DNA of 62,702 bases from Lachnospiraceae bacterium. GTDB lineage: Bacteria > Bacillota > Clostridia > Lachnospirales > Lachnospiraceae. The DNA lies in contig JAKSSF010000014.1 of NCBI GenBank assembly GCA_024403235.1, forward strand, positions 1 through 62,702, given 5' to 3'. Below, in pieces: positions 8,171 to 17,990 of this stretch (its first letter is position 1; the number at the start of each line of letters is the position of its first letter). Made by a program: the position numbers and the translations under genes. Under the pieces are notes generated by a model. It saw only the letters and a list, made by a program, of their open reading frames with translations, was not told where the DNA came from and did no database searches.

Positions 8171-9121
8171 TTAAGCTTCTCTGTCAAATAAAGCATCCAC
8201 AAACTGGTTGGCATCAAATTTCTGCAAATCTTCGATACTTTCCCCTACACCGATATATTTGACAGGAACCTTTAGTTCCGACTGAATGGCTACTGCAATA
8301 CCACCTTTAGCAGTGCCATCCATTTTGGTTAGTACAATACCGGTTAAATCTGTCACTTCTCCAAAATCTCTTGCCTGATTCAGGGCATTCTGTCCTGTGG
8401 TGCTATCTAAAACTACCAAAGTCTCTCTATGCACATCGGGAAATTCTCTCTCAATAATGCGGTTCATCTTCCGCAATTCTTCCATCAGGTTTTTCTTATT
8501 GTGCAATCTTCCTGCGGTATCAATGATCAGAATATCCACATTTCTGGCTTTGGCAGCATTTACTGCATCATAAACCACACTGGCCGGATCGCTACCCTCT
8601 GCACCACCGATCATCTGTACTCCGGCTCTATGACACCACTCTTCCAACTGTTCTCCTGCAGCCGCACGGAAAGTATCTGCTGCACCAATCAAAACCTTTT
8701 TCCCCTGGTTTTTCCATTTACCGGCTAATTTTCCAACAGTAGTGGTTTTTCCCACACCATTTACGCCGATTACCATCACAACAGACTGAACTTCTTCAAA
8801 TTTATAGGCAATCTCTTCCACCTGCATTTGTTCTTTGATTTGGGAAATTAATAGTTCCTTACATTCTGCCGGTGCTTTAATATGCTGTTCTTTTACCTGT
8901 TTTTTCAATCCCTCTAAAATCTGGTTTGTAGCATTTACTCCCATATCGCCCATAATCAGGATTTCTTCCAATTCTTCATAGAAATCCTCATCGATACGGT
9001 CACTGCCGGTAAACAAGCTGTTCATGTTGCTTACAATATTATTTCTGGTTTTACTTAATCCCTGTTTTAAGCGGCCAAAGAAACCCTGTTTTTCCTGTGC
9101 TGCCTGTTCCATTTCACTCAT
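8171..9121 (-). CDS. ftsY: Signal recognition particle receptor FtsY
   Basis: SRP-receptor GTPase that docks ribosome-SRP complexes at the membrane. N domain about residues 1-105, G domain after it: G1 GVNGVGKTTTVGKL, the insertion-box DTFRAAA, G3 DTAGRL and G4 TKMDGTAKGG. It has 316 residues with only a short charged N-terminus, as in Gram-positive FtsY. It sits 17 bp downstream of smc and closes the plsX-acpP-rnc-smc-ftsY set, a conserved Firmicute order. Confidence 0.96.
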   Translation of the reverse strand: MSEMEQAAQEKQGFFGRLKQGLSKTRNNIVSNMNSLFTGSDRIDEDFYEELEEILIMGDMGVNATNQILEGLKKQVKEQHIKAPAECKELLISQIKEQMQVEEIAYKFEEVQSVVMVIGVNGVGKTTTVGKLAGKWKNQGKKVLIGAADTFRAAAGEQLEEWCHRAGVQMIGGAEGSDPASVVYDAVNAAKARNVDILIIDTAGRLHNKKNLMEELRKMNRIIEREFPDVHRETLVVLDSTTGQNALNQARDFGEVTDLTGIVLTKMDGTAKGGIAVAIQSELKVPVKYIGVGESIEDLQKFDANQFVDALFDREA

Positions 9122-9138
9122 TTTATTTCCTCAAACTA

Positions 9139-12100
9139 CTATTTTTTATTCTTCCCTGTTGTCTGTTTTTCTTCCTGATCCAACTGATCCTGGATCAAGT
9201 CTACACTTACCAAGGTAGAAACACCTTTTTCCTGCATGGTAATACCATACAGTCTATCGGATCTCTCCATAGTACCTCGTCTATGGGTAATCACAATAGA
9301 CTGGGTATGCTTGGTAAGTTTATGTAAATAAGAAGCATAGCGGGCCACATTACTTTCATCCAGCGCTGCCTCAATTTCATCCAACAAACAGAATGGAGAT
9401 GGTTTCAAGTTCTGGATAGCAAATAATAATGCGATGGCAGTCAATGCCTTTTCTCCACCGGATAACTGCATCATATTCTGCAACTTCTTTCCCGGTGGCT
9501 GGGCAATAATACGAATGCCGGCTTCCAAAATATCCTCATCCTCTAATAACTCTAAGGTACCCTTACCACCACCAAAGAGTTCTTTAAATACTTTATCAAA
9601 CTCCTTGGAAATCTCTGTAAATTTATCCGTAAACTGTTTACGCATAGCGGCATCCAGTTCTTCGATAATTTTAACAAGCGCAGCTTCTGCTTCCACCAAA
9701 TCGTCATGCTGGGTTTTCATATGGGTATAGCGTTCCATTAACACTTTGAAATCTTCAATGGCGTTAACATTCACATCTCCCAAACGACGAATGCTGTCTT
9801 TTACGGATGCTGCTTCTCGCTTCAGGACGGTTAAATCCTGCATGGATTCATCTCGAAGTCCCTTGGCATCATGTAAGGTAATTTCATATTCATTCCACAT
9901 GTAATCAATCTGGGTCTGAATGGTTTCACGATGCTTTTCTCTTTGGGTTTCCAAACGATACACTTCTCGCTCCAAATTCTGAATCTGGGCAGACATCTCT
10001 TCTCGTTTTTGGAAAAACTCTTTCTGCTTTTTCTGCAAAGTTTCCCTGTTCTTTGTCATTTCCTCTAAACGAGTCTTGGCCTCCTTCTGGCTTTCCAGGG
10101 ATTCCTGCATATTTTTCTGCAATTCTTCGATGGAGCTTTGTTTGGTTGCACTTTCTTCTTCGCTTTGCACCATTTTGCCTTTGATTTCTGTTAATTCTAA
10201 CTGCAAACGATGCATTTCTCCTTGTACACGATCCAGATTCTGTTGTTCGAATCCCCGTCTTTGTACAATTTTTTCTAATTCTACTTCCTTTTCAGAAACC
10301 ACATTGCTCTGGTTAGTTTCCTCTAATCGTTTTTCTTCTAAAGTCTTTTGGTATTCTGCAATAGACTTTTCGGTTTCCTTTTCCAGGGTCTCAGAATCCT
10401 TCAAATCCTCTTGAATCTGTGCCTTGTTGGTTTCAATTTCTCGGATTTGGAGTTCAATTTCCTGTGCCTCTTGCTTCAAAGAATCTGCTCCGGCTTCTGC
10501 CTCAGACTGTTTTTCTCTGGCTGCAGCCACATTCAAACGGGCAGTATTCTGGCGAATAAAGGTCTCCTGCAATTCACTCTTAATGGTTTCCAACTCTTGA
10601 CGAAGAGCGGTTCTGGCAGTTTTGGTATCTTCTATCTGCTTTTCAATATCCTGAATCTTTTTCTCTGATGCAGCAACTGATTTACTTAGTTCTTCCATCT
10701 CTCGACGGCGACCTAACAGGTTACTGTTATTTTTAAAGGCACCACCACTGATAGCACCACCGGGAACCAAAAGTTCCCCTTCCAAAGTAACCATACGAAT
10801 GCCATAGCTATACTTTCTGGCAATGGTAACTGCATGATCTACCGTATCCACTACTACAATTCTACCCAGCATGGCCTTTGCCACATCTGCATATTCCTTC
10901 TTAGTAGAAACCAGACTGTCTGCCAAACCCAAAACACCCTTTTCCTCTAAAACCTCCGGTGTTTTAAAAGGCTGTACATTTCCAATACTGGTCAAGGGCA
11001 AGAAGGTAGCTCGTCCTGCTTTTTCCTTCTTTAATAAGGCAATCATATCCTTTGCTGTATCTTCGTCTTTTGTAACAATATTTTGGATATTTCCACCTAA
11101 AGCGGTTTCAATGGCAGTTTCATATTTAGCATCTACTTGAATAATATCTGCCACTACACCGATAATACCCTTGTGACGGTCCTTTTGCTCCATAACCTTT
11201 TTCACAGAACCGCCATAGCCTTCATAACGCTCTGTCAAATTGGATAAAGCATCTAATTTGGATTTTTCAATATGATATCGTTCTCTTTCTTTCCGTAAGT
11301 TTTCATCCAAATTAGTCAAATCACTTTTAAAGCCAATAAGCTTTTTATCAGACTCTTTTTGCTTTTGATTCAAAGCCTGGATATTTGCACTGATGTCTTC
11401 AAATTCTTTCTCCAAATCACGAATAATCAAAAGCTGCTTTTCTTCATCGCTTTTCACATGCATCAATTTGGAGGTAAGTTCTGCCTTACGAATACCAATC
11501 TGCTCCAGCATAGTATCCAAACGACCCATTTTAGACTTGATTGTGGCACGATCATTCAATGCCTGAATAATGGTATTCTTACCGGTCTCAATTTTGTTAT
11601 TCAGATCTTCAATTTCATTCTGGATGGCATTTAAGGTATCCTTTGCATCCTTTTTTGTGGCTTCTGCTTCAAGGAAAGATACATCGATCTCCTTTTTCCC
11701 TTCCAGAATTTTTTCTTCTTCTACGGATTTCTGGCGAATGTCTTCCCCTACCGTTTCTAATCTGGTCTGCAAGTGAGCAAGATTTCCCTCTACAGAGTGA
11801 ATCTGCTCCTTTAAGACATTAATATCCCCTTCCAATTTTCCACGCAAAACACTGGTGGAAGTAAGGGTATTACGGTCTTTTTCCAACTGTTCCTCCAGCA
11901 TTTCCAGCTGGCCTTCTACCTGGGTATATTCTTCCTTGATTTTTTCATATTCCCGGGTAGACTCTTCCTTCTGCTTAGAAGCAATTTCATAATTAGACTC
12001 TACTGCTTCCAACTGTGTTGCCACATACTCATTCTGTAACAGGAATACATTCACATCTAAGGTTTTTAATTCTTCTTTTTTCTTCAGATAAACCTTTGCT

Positions 12101-12732
12101 TTCTCTGCCTGCTTCTCTAAAGGACCTACCTGCTTTTCCAATTCTCCCAGAATATCTTTTACACGAATCAGATTTTGTTTCTCATCTTCTAATTTTTTCT
12201 GGGTAAGGGCCTTTCTTTTCTTAAATTTTACAATGCCCGCAGCTTCATCGAATAATTCTCTTCGTTCTTCCGGCTTACCACTCAAAATCTTGTCAATCTG
12301 ACCCTGCCCGATAATAGAATAGCCTTCTTTACCAATACCCGTATCATAGAAAAGTTCATTCACATCTTTTAAACGGCAAACATTGCCATTGATACAGTAT
12401 TCACTTTCTCCGGAACGATAAATTCTACGGCTAACCGTTACCTCATCATAATCAATGGCCAGCTGATGGTCACTATTATCCAAGGTAATGGCTACATAAG
12501 CATAGCTTAGGGGTTTCCTCATTTCGGTACCGGAAAAAATAACGTCCTGCATGGAAGCACCACGCAACTGTTTGATACGCTGCTCTCCCAATACCCATCG
12601 TACTGCATCCGCTACATTACTCTTTCCGCTGCCGTTAGGTCCTACTATTCCCGTAATTCCGTTATGAAACTTAAATGTGATTTTGTTTGCAAAGGATTTA
12701 AATCCCTGCACTTCAATGGTTTTTAAATACAT
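9139..12732 (-). CDS. smc: Chromosome segregation ATPase SMC
   Basis: Condensin subunit of 1197 residues. Walker A IVGPNGSGKSN is near residue 30. Long coiled coils of about residues 170-500 and 680-1020 flank a hinge with GYGGSVKKV, ETALGGN and the GGxxSGG-like GGAISGGAF. The C-terminal head has signature LSGGEKALTAIALLFA and Walker B CLLDEIEAALDE. ScpA and ScpB are not in the window. It follows rnc by 21 bp in the same transcription unit. Confidence 0.98.
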   Translation of the reverse strand: MYLKTIEVQGFKSFANKITFKFHNGITGIVGPNGSGKSNVADAVRWVLGEQRIKQLRGASMQDVIFSGTEMRKPLSYAYVAITLDNSDHQLAIDYDEVTVSRRIYRSGESEYCINGNVCRLKDVNELFYDTGIGKEGYSIIGQGQIDKILSGKPEERRELFDEAAGIVKFKKRKALTQKKLEDEKQNLIRVKDILGELEKQVGPLEKQAEKAKVYLKKKEELKTLDVNVFLLQNEYVATQLEAVESNYEIASKQKEESTREYEKIKEEYTQVEGQLEMLEEQLEKDRNTLTSTSVLRGKLEGDINVLKEQIHSVEGNLAHLQTRLETVGEDIRQKSVEEEKILEGKKEIDVSFLEAEATKKDAKDTLNAIQNEIEDLNNKIETGKNTIIQALNDRATIKSKMGRLDTMLEQIGIRKAELTSKLMHVKSDEEKQLLIIRDLEKEFEDISANIQALNQKQKESDKKLIGFKSDLTNLDENLRKERERYHIEKSKLDALSNLTERYEGYGGSVKKVMEQKDRHKGIIGVVADIIQVDAKYETAIETALGGNIQNIVTKDEDTAKDMIALLKKEKAGRATFLPLTSIGNVQPFKTPEVLEEKGVLGLADSLVSTKKEYADVAKAMLGRIVVVDTVDHAVTIARKYSYGIRMVTLEGELLVPGGAISGGAFKNNSNLLGRRREMEELSKSVAASEKKIQDIEKQIEDTKTARTALRQELETIKSELQETFIRQNTARLNVAAAREKQSEAEAGADSLKQEAQEIELQIREIETNKAQIQEDLKDSETLEKETEKSIAEYQKTLEEKRLEETNQSNVVSEKEVELEKIVQRRGFEQQNLDRVQGEMHRLQLELTEIKGKMVQSEEESATKQSSIEELQKNMQESLESQKEAKTRLEEMTKNRETLQKKQKEFFQKREEMSAQIQNLEREVYRLETQREKHRETIQTQIDYMWNEYEITLHDAKGLRDESMQDLTVLKREAASVKDSIRRLGDVNVNAIEDFKVLMERYTHMKTQHDDLVEAEAALVKIIEELDAAMRKQFTDKFTEISKEFDKVFKELFGGGKGTLELLEDEDILEAGIRIIAQPPGKKLQNMMQLSGGEKALTAIALLFAIQNLKPSPFCLLDEIEAALDESNVARYASYLHKLTKHTQSIVITHRRGTMERSDRLYGITMQEKGVSTLVSVDLIQDQLDQEEKQTTGKNKK

Positions 12733-12753
12733 ACTTTCCTCTTTTTGTTGGAT

Positions 12754-13443
12754 CTATTGTTGTAACATCTTTATGGTTTCATAGGCAGCCCTCTGTTCTG
12801 CCGCCTTTTTGGTTCGACCACTGCCTTTTCCATATCCTGTTCCATTTAAAACAGCCTGTACCTCAAAGGTTTTATCGTGATCCGGTCCGGATTCTCCCAA
12901 CAGTTCATATACCAGTACCTGTCCTGTTTTGGTCTGCACCATTTCCTGAAGCACGGTTTTACTATCATAAAATAGAATTTTATCCTCTAAATCAGATAAA
13001 ATATAACGATGAATAAACGCCTTTGCAGGCTTCATTCCACCATCTAAATACATGGCTCCGATTAAAGCTTCCATGACATCACTGGTAATAGAATCTCTTT
13101 TTCTGCCTCCCGTTGCTTCTTCCCCTTTTCCTAAAAAGATGAACTGTCCCAATTCCAAATCTCTGGCGCAATATGCCAAGGCAGGTTCACACACCATGGA
13201 AGAACGCATCTTGGTCATTTTCCCTTCCGGTAATGCAGGTTCACTATGATACAAAAATTCACTGGAGACCAATTCCAAAACCGCATCCCCTAAAAACTCC
13301 AACCGCTCATAATCTTCTCCGCGCCGAATTTTCTTTTCATTTGCGTAGGAACTGTGGGTTAAGGCTTGTGTTAAGAGTTTTTTATTATGAAATACATAGC
13401 CAATTCTCTTTTCCAATTCTTCCAAAGAGTATTTCTCTGACAT
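12754..13443 (-). CDS. rnc: Ribonuclease III
   Basis: Double-strand-specific endoribonuclease for rRNA and mRNA processing. The RNase III signature YERLEFLGDAVLEL is near residue 44, the second acidic pair is in DVMEALIGAMYLDGG, and a dsRNA-binding domain covers about the last 70 residues (GYGKGSGRTKKAAEQRAA). It has 229 residues, normal. The ATG follows TTAAGGAGGAAAT. Confidence 0.97.
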   Translation of the reverse strand: MSEKYSLEELEKRIGYVFHNKKLLTQALTHSSYANEKKIRRGEDYERLEFLGDAVLELVSSEFLYHSEPALPEGKMTKMRSSMVCEPALAYCARDLELGQFIFLGKGEEATGGRKRDSITSDVMEALIGAMYLDGGMKPAKAFIHRYILSDLEDKILFYDSKTVLQEMVQTKTGQVLVYELLGESGPDHDKTFEVQAVLNGTGYGKGSGRTKKAAEQRAAYETIKMLQQ

Positions 13444-13464
13444 ATTTCCTCCTTAACTAGAGAA

Positions 13465-13485
13465 AAAGCCCTGAAACAGGGCTTT
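13465..13485 (-). terminator. Terminator between acpP and rnc
   Basis: AAAGCCCTG pairs with CAGGGCTTT around a 3-nt loop, then TTC on the minus strand. It separates plsX-acpP from rnc-smc-ftsY and probably gives partial read-through. Confidence 0.75.
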
Positions 13486-13499
13486 TGTTCCAAAAACTA

Positions 13500-13730
13500 T
13501 TATGCTAAAGCACTTTTAATCATTTCAACCGCTTGCTCTACAGTTGTAATGTTTTCTGCACTTTCTGCAGGGATTTCGATGTCAAATTCTTCTTCCAATC
13601 CCATGATAATCTGGAATACATCCAAAGAATCGGCTCCCAAATCATCCATAAATGTTGTCTCCATAGTGATTTCTTCCGGATCCACACTCAATACTTCCGC
13701 AATTACCTTTTTTAATTTTTCAAATTCCAT
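13500..13730 (-). CDS. acpP: Acyl carrier protein
   Basis: Small acidic four-helix carrier of 76 residues. The 4'-phosphopantetheine attachment serine lies in [12 protein letters not shown] (residue about 36). It shuttles acyl chains in fatty acid and phospholipid synthesis and donates acyl groups to PlsX, whose gene ends 12 bp upstream. It is followed by a terminator. Confidence 0.97.
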   Translation of the reverse strand: MEFEKLKKVIAEVLSVDPEEITMETTFMDDLGADSLDVFQIIMGLEEEFDIEIPAESAENITTVEQAVEMIKSALA

Positions 13731-13742
13731 CTTTTTCCTCTC

Positions 13743-14771
13743 CTATTCTTCTACTGTCTCTGTCGGAACGGTAATAGTTTGTTTGATTTTTTCATTAATA
13801 TTTTGTTCTTTAAAAGTCACACACTGTAATACAGTATTTCTGATTTCTATCGCTTTTGAACTGCCGTGGGTTTTTACTACCAAACCTTTTAATCCCAGCA
13901 AAGGTGCCCCGCCATATTCTTCCACATCAAAACTTTTCAAGGTTTTCTTTAAAGCAGGTTTTACCAGCAAGGCTCCGATCTTACTGCGAAGAGAGGTCAT
14001 CATACCTGCTTTTACTTTACTGATTAAAGTAGCGCCAACACCTTCATATAATTTCAAAATAACATTTCCTACAAAGGCTTCACATACAATAACATCCGCC
14101 AAACCTTTTGGAATATCTCTTGCTTCAATACTACCGATAAAATTAATTTCCGGTGTATTCTTCAAAATAGGAAAGGTTTCTTTTACCAAAGCATTTCCTT
14201 TTTCCTCTTCTGCCCCAATATTCACAATGGCAACCTTAGGATTAGGAATGCCCATTACATTTTCCATATATACAGAGCCCATCTTCGCAAACTGTACTAA
14301 ATGGGAAGGTCTTGCATCTACATTGGCCCCACAGTCAATCAAAAGAGATACACCTTTCTCTGTAGGAATCATAGGTGCCAAAGGTGGTCTTTCTACCCCT
14401 TTGATTCTTCCTACAATGACCTGTCCACCAACTAAAACGGCTCCTGTACTGCCTGCAGAAACAAAGGCATCTGCTTCTCCACTCTTTACCAGATTCAACG
14501 CTTTTACGATGGAAGAATCTTTCTTCCGTCGAATAGCCATTACCGGTGGTTCTGCCATCTCAATGATTTCTGTAGCATTTACAATAGAAACTCTGTCTTT
14601 ATCATAGGCAGTATATTTCTCTAATTCTTTCTTTATGACAGCTTCCTGTCCTACCAAGCTTACTTTTACTCTCGGTTCTGCTAAAACAGCATCCATTGCG
14701 CCTTTGATAATCTCGCCCGGGGCATTATCTCCACCCATTGCATCCAATGCAACATGCACTAATTCTGCCAT
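13743..14771 (-). CDS. plsX: Phosphate acyltransferase PlsX
   Basis: Makes acyl-phosphate from acyl-ACP for PlsY, the first step of Firmicute phospholipid synthesis. It has 342 residues with N-terminal VALDAMGGDNAPGE, central SAGSTGAVLVGG and IDCGANVD, all typical. The ATG follows AGGAGGTGCGAA. It is translated ahead of acpP, as usual. The rpmF and DUF177 genes that often precede plsX are absent; the upstream neighbour is a tiny LysR-type gene. Confidence 0.96.
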   Translation of the reverse strand: MAELVHVALDAMGGDNAPGEIIKGAMDAVLAEPRVKVSLVGQEAVIKKELEKYTAYDKDRVSIVNATEIIEMAEPPVMAIRRKKDSSIVKALNLVKSGEADAFVSAGSTGAVLVGGQVIVGRIKGVERPPLAPMIPTEKGVSLLIDCGANVDARPSHLVQFAKMGSVYMENVMGIPNPKVAIVNIGAEEEKGNALVKETFPILKNTPEINFIGSIEARDIPKGLADVIVCEAFVGNVILKLYEGVGATLISKVKAGMMTSLRSKIGALLVKPALKKTLKSFDVEEYGGAPLLGLKGLVVKTHGSSKAIEIRNTVLQCVTFKEQNINEKIKQTITVPTETVEE

Positions 14772-14835
14772 TTCGCACCTCCTTATATCCTATTTGATAA
14801 TATACTAAACCACTATATAAAAATCAAGTAAAAAA

Positions 14836-14858
14836 ATCGGTGCATGAACTGCACCGAT
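14836..14858 (-). terminator. Terminator of the short LysR gene
   Basis: A perfect 9-bp stem (ATCGGTGCA/TGCACCGAT, 5-nt loop) followed by seven T on the minus strand, 16 bp after the lysR-like stop. Confidence 0.85.
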
Positions 14859-14874
14859 ACTGTTTTTTCATTCT

Positions 14875-15138
14875 TTAATTCTTATGCAGATGTAAGGTCT
14901 GCTCCTGTATTTCCTTTAAATCTGAAAGCAGTTTTCTACTGTTTTCATAAAAATAGTTTCCCGCCGGAGTAAGCACAAAGTTAGGCCGTTTCCGTAAAAG
15001 CAAAACCACTCCCAGTTCTTTTTCCAACGCTTGAATTTGCTGGGATATTGCAGACTGTGAAATTTGACATTTTTTTGCCGCATCGGAAAAGCTTTTACAT
15101 TCCACTACTGCGTGAAAATATTGTATTCTATGAAACAA
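14875..15138 (-). CDS. Stand-alone LysR-type winged HTH protein
   Basis: Only 87 residues. It matches the LysR DNA-binding domain almost entirely: FHAVVECKSFSDAAKKC, the recognition helix ISQSAISQQIQALEKELG, a LTPAG wing and the start of the linker helix. The co-inducer domain (about 200 residues) is absent, yet the gene ends at a stop followed directly by a strong terminator, so it looks like a finished gene. It may act as an always-dimeric DNA binder or be a remnant. It lies 297 bp downstream of the FNT channel gene on the same strand. Confidence 0.75.
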   Translation of the reverse strand: MFHRIQYFHAVVECKSFSDAAKKCQISQSAISQQIQALEKELGVVLLLRKRPNFVLTPAGNYFYENSRKLLSDLKEIQEQTLHLHKN

Positions 15139-15303
15139 CGTTTCTTCCTCCTCATCATAAATGTGAGTATTTACGAATTACGTGAAGCCATTGTATCATA
15201 AAAAAAACTTTTTTCCAATGCTTTCTTTAAAAATTTACGAAGATATCATTCCACAGTCTTTATTATAAGTAATATATATTTTTCAGATATAAATATAAAA
15301 ATA

Positions 15304-15333
15304 ATCAAGGCCTTTGTTTCCAAAGGCCTTGAT
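15304..15333 (-). terminator. Strong terminator after the FNT gene region
   Basis: A perfect 13-bp stem with a TTTC loop (ATCAAGGCCTTTG/CAAAGGCCTTGAT), followed on the minus strand by a T-rich tail. Confidence 0.8.
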
Positions 15334-15339
15334 CGGGGA

Positions 15340-15389
15340 AACAGCTATATATTTAGGGGTATATAGCCAACCCCTATTATATATCTGTT
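15340..15389. repeat. Extended imperfect inverted repeat with AGGGGT/ACCCCT core
   Basis: Arms 15340-15360 and 15370-15389 pair over about 20 positions around a 9-nt loop. Cores are AGGGGT and ACCCCT, and outer ends AACAG/CTGTT. It lies between the FNT stop and the terminator, in a 297-bp gap (15139-15435) that otherwise holds only AT-rich promoter-like sequence before the small LysR gene. It could be an operator for the LysR-like protein or an RNA structure in the FNT 3' region. Confidence 0.55.
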
Positions 15390-15435
15390 TTACTTATATT
15401 GCTAGTATAAAATAAAAAAAGTTTCACTTATATAA

Positions 15436-16281
15436 CTAATATTCTTCTGCAATATCGATTTCTTCCTGCTCTGCTTCCAAACTCATGGCATAACCGGGTG
15501 TATGCTTGAGATATACGAACCAATACCCTAATCCTACAACAAAAGCACCACCTACTATATTTCCAAGTGTAACCGGAATTAAATTTTTTACAATAAAACT
15601 GCCAAAAGTAAGGACATCTGCCGAAATGCCGTAAATGCCTTTCGTTAACAATCCTGCCACGCAAAAATAAATATCTGCAATAGAATGTTCAAAGCCACAA
15701 AGTACAAAGGTCATCACAGGCCAAAAGCTCATCAAAAGCTTACCTTCCACCTTTTTTGCTGCAAAGGCTGCCCAGACAGCTATACACACTAAAATATTAC
15801 ATAGGATACCGCGGATAAAGGCTTCTGAAAAGGTTTGATTGACACGAACAACAGCAGCACTCACAACTTTCGTTGCCAACGCCCCATCAAATAAATCCGG
15901 TGTATGCCCCCATACCACTAACAATGCAACAAAGGATGCCCCAATAAAGTTTCCTATAAATACAAAGAACCAATTCTTTAACATTTGTCCCCAAGTCACT
16001 CTTTTCTGTAGAACACTGATAATAATTAAGTTATTACCTGTAAACAATTCACTGCCAGCCACCAACACCATAGCCATTCCAGCGGGGAAAACGAGAGCAC
16101 CCAATAATTTCCCTAAAGAAGCATTGTCTACCGTTGCAGCTGCTGTGGTTGCTGCTATTCCGGCAAAGCCGATAAAACATCCTGCCAGGAATCCAAGTAT
16201 CATCATCTTCACGGCGGATAATTTTACCTTATGGTATCCAATTTCGACAAAATTTTTCGCGATTTCTAATGGTGAATGCAT
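15436..16281 (-). CDS. FNT-family formate/nitrite channel
   Basis: Six-helix pentameric anion channel of 281 residues (FocA/NirC/HSC family). The diagnostic signatures AGSELFTGN and CGFEHSIADIYF are both present, with a Leu/Phe-rich pore and the central His. It probably moves formate or nitrite across the cytoplasmic membrane. No pyruvate formate-lyase or nitrite reductase gene adjoins it, so the substrate is undecided. The ATG follows AAGGAGGTTTTC. Confidence 0.92.
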   Translation of the reverse strand: MHSPLEIAKNFVEIGYHKVKLSAVKMMILGFLAGCFIGFAGIAATTAAATVDNASLGKLLGALVFPAGMAMVLVAGSELFTGNNLIIISVLQKRVTWGQMLKNWFFVFIGNFIGASFVALLVVWGHTPDLFDGALATKVVSAAVVRVNQTFSEAFIRGILCNILVCIAVWAAFAAKKVEGKLLMSFWPVMTFVLCGFEHSIADIYFCVAGLLTKGIYGISADVLTFGSFIVKNLIPVTLGNIVGGAFVVGLGYWFVYLKHTPGYAMSLEAEQEEIDIAEEY

Positions 16282-16396
16282 GAAAACCTCCTTAAAAATA
16301 CTTTTTGAATCTATTTTTTATATCATATCATAGAATGCCCTATATTTAGAATACCTCCATATATTCTTTACAGTTTTTTCTTTTAAACGAAAAAAA

Positions 16397-16418
16397 CCTT
16401 GGAGATTTCTCTCCAAGG
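16397..16418 (-). terminator. gdhA terminator
   Basis: A 9-bp perfect stem CCTTGGAGA/TCTCCAAGG with a 4-nt loop, then seven T on the minus strand. Confidence 0.9.
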
Positions 16419-16444
16419 CTTTCCATACAACTTTCAAATAAGGA

Positions 16445-17821
<1,377 letters not shown>

Positions 17822-17828
17822 CTATTTT

Positions 17829-17916
17829 AGGGGTACAACGCAAAAAAGACATAGCTTTTACTATGTCAGACCCCTTTGTCGATTTGTATTATAAAGGATT
17901 CTATTCTATTACGCAA
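17829..17916 (-). promoter_or_regulatory. gdhA promoter and leader with early terminator hairpin
   Basis: Minus-strand promoter: -35 TTGCGT (17911-17916), 17-bp spacer, -10 TATAAT (17888-17893). Downstream in the untranslated leader, GACATAG/CTATGTC (17848-17867) forms a hairpin followed by six T, which reads as an intrinsic terminator before gdhA. AGGGGT (17870-17875 read on minus) and ACCCCT (17829-17834 read on minus) bracket it and could pair with each other. Seen: sequence elements. Inferred: attenuation of gdhA; no known riboswitch class was recognised. Confidence 0.6.
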
Positions 17917-17940
17917 TACCCTTTTCTATTTTTGTCAAAA

Positions 17941-17966
17941 AAATCCCTCGCGTTTGCAAGGGATTT
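17941..17966 (-). terminator. Terminator of the SH3-domain gene
   Basis: AAATCCCT/AGGGATTT stem with inner TGC/GCG pairs, then seven T on the minus strand, just before the gdhA promoter. Confidence 0.8.
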
Positions 17967-17990
17967 TTATCTTTAAATTTTACTATTGTT

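Noticed and set aside
13549-14607. 352-codon plus-strand frame opposite plsX
   Set aside because: Antisense shadow of plsX and acpP; no ribosome site, serine/threonine-rich composition of a reverse frame, and plsX is unmistakable.
15839-16333. 164-codon plus-strand frame opposite the FNT gene
   Set aside because: Shadow of a highly hydrophobic channel gene; no Shine-Dalgarno or family resemblance.
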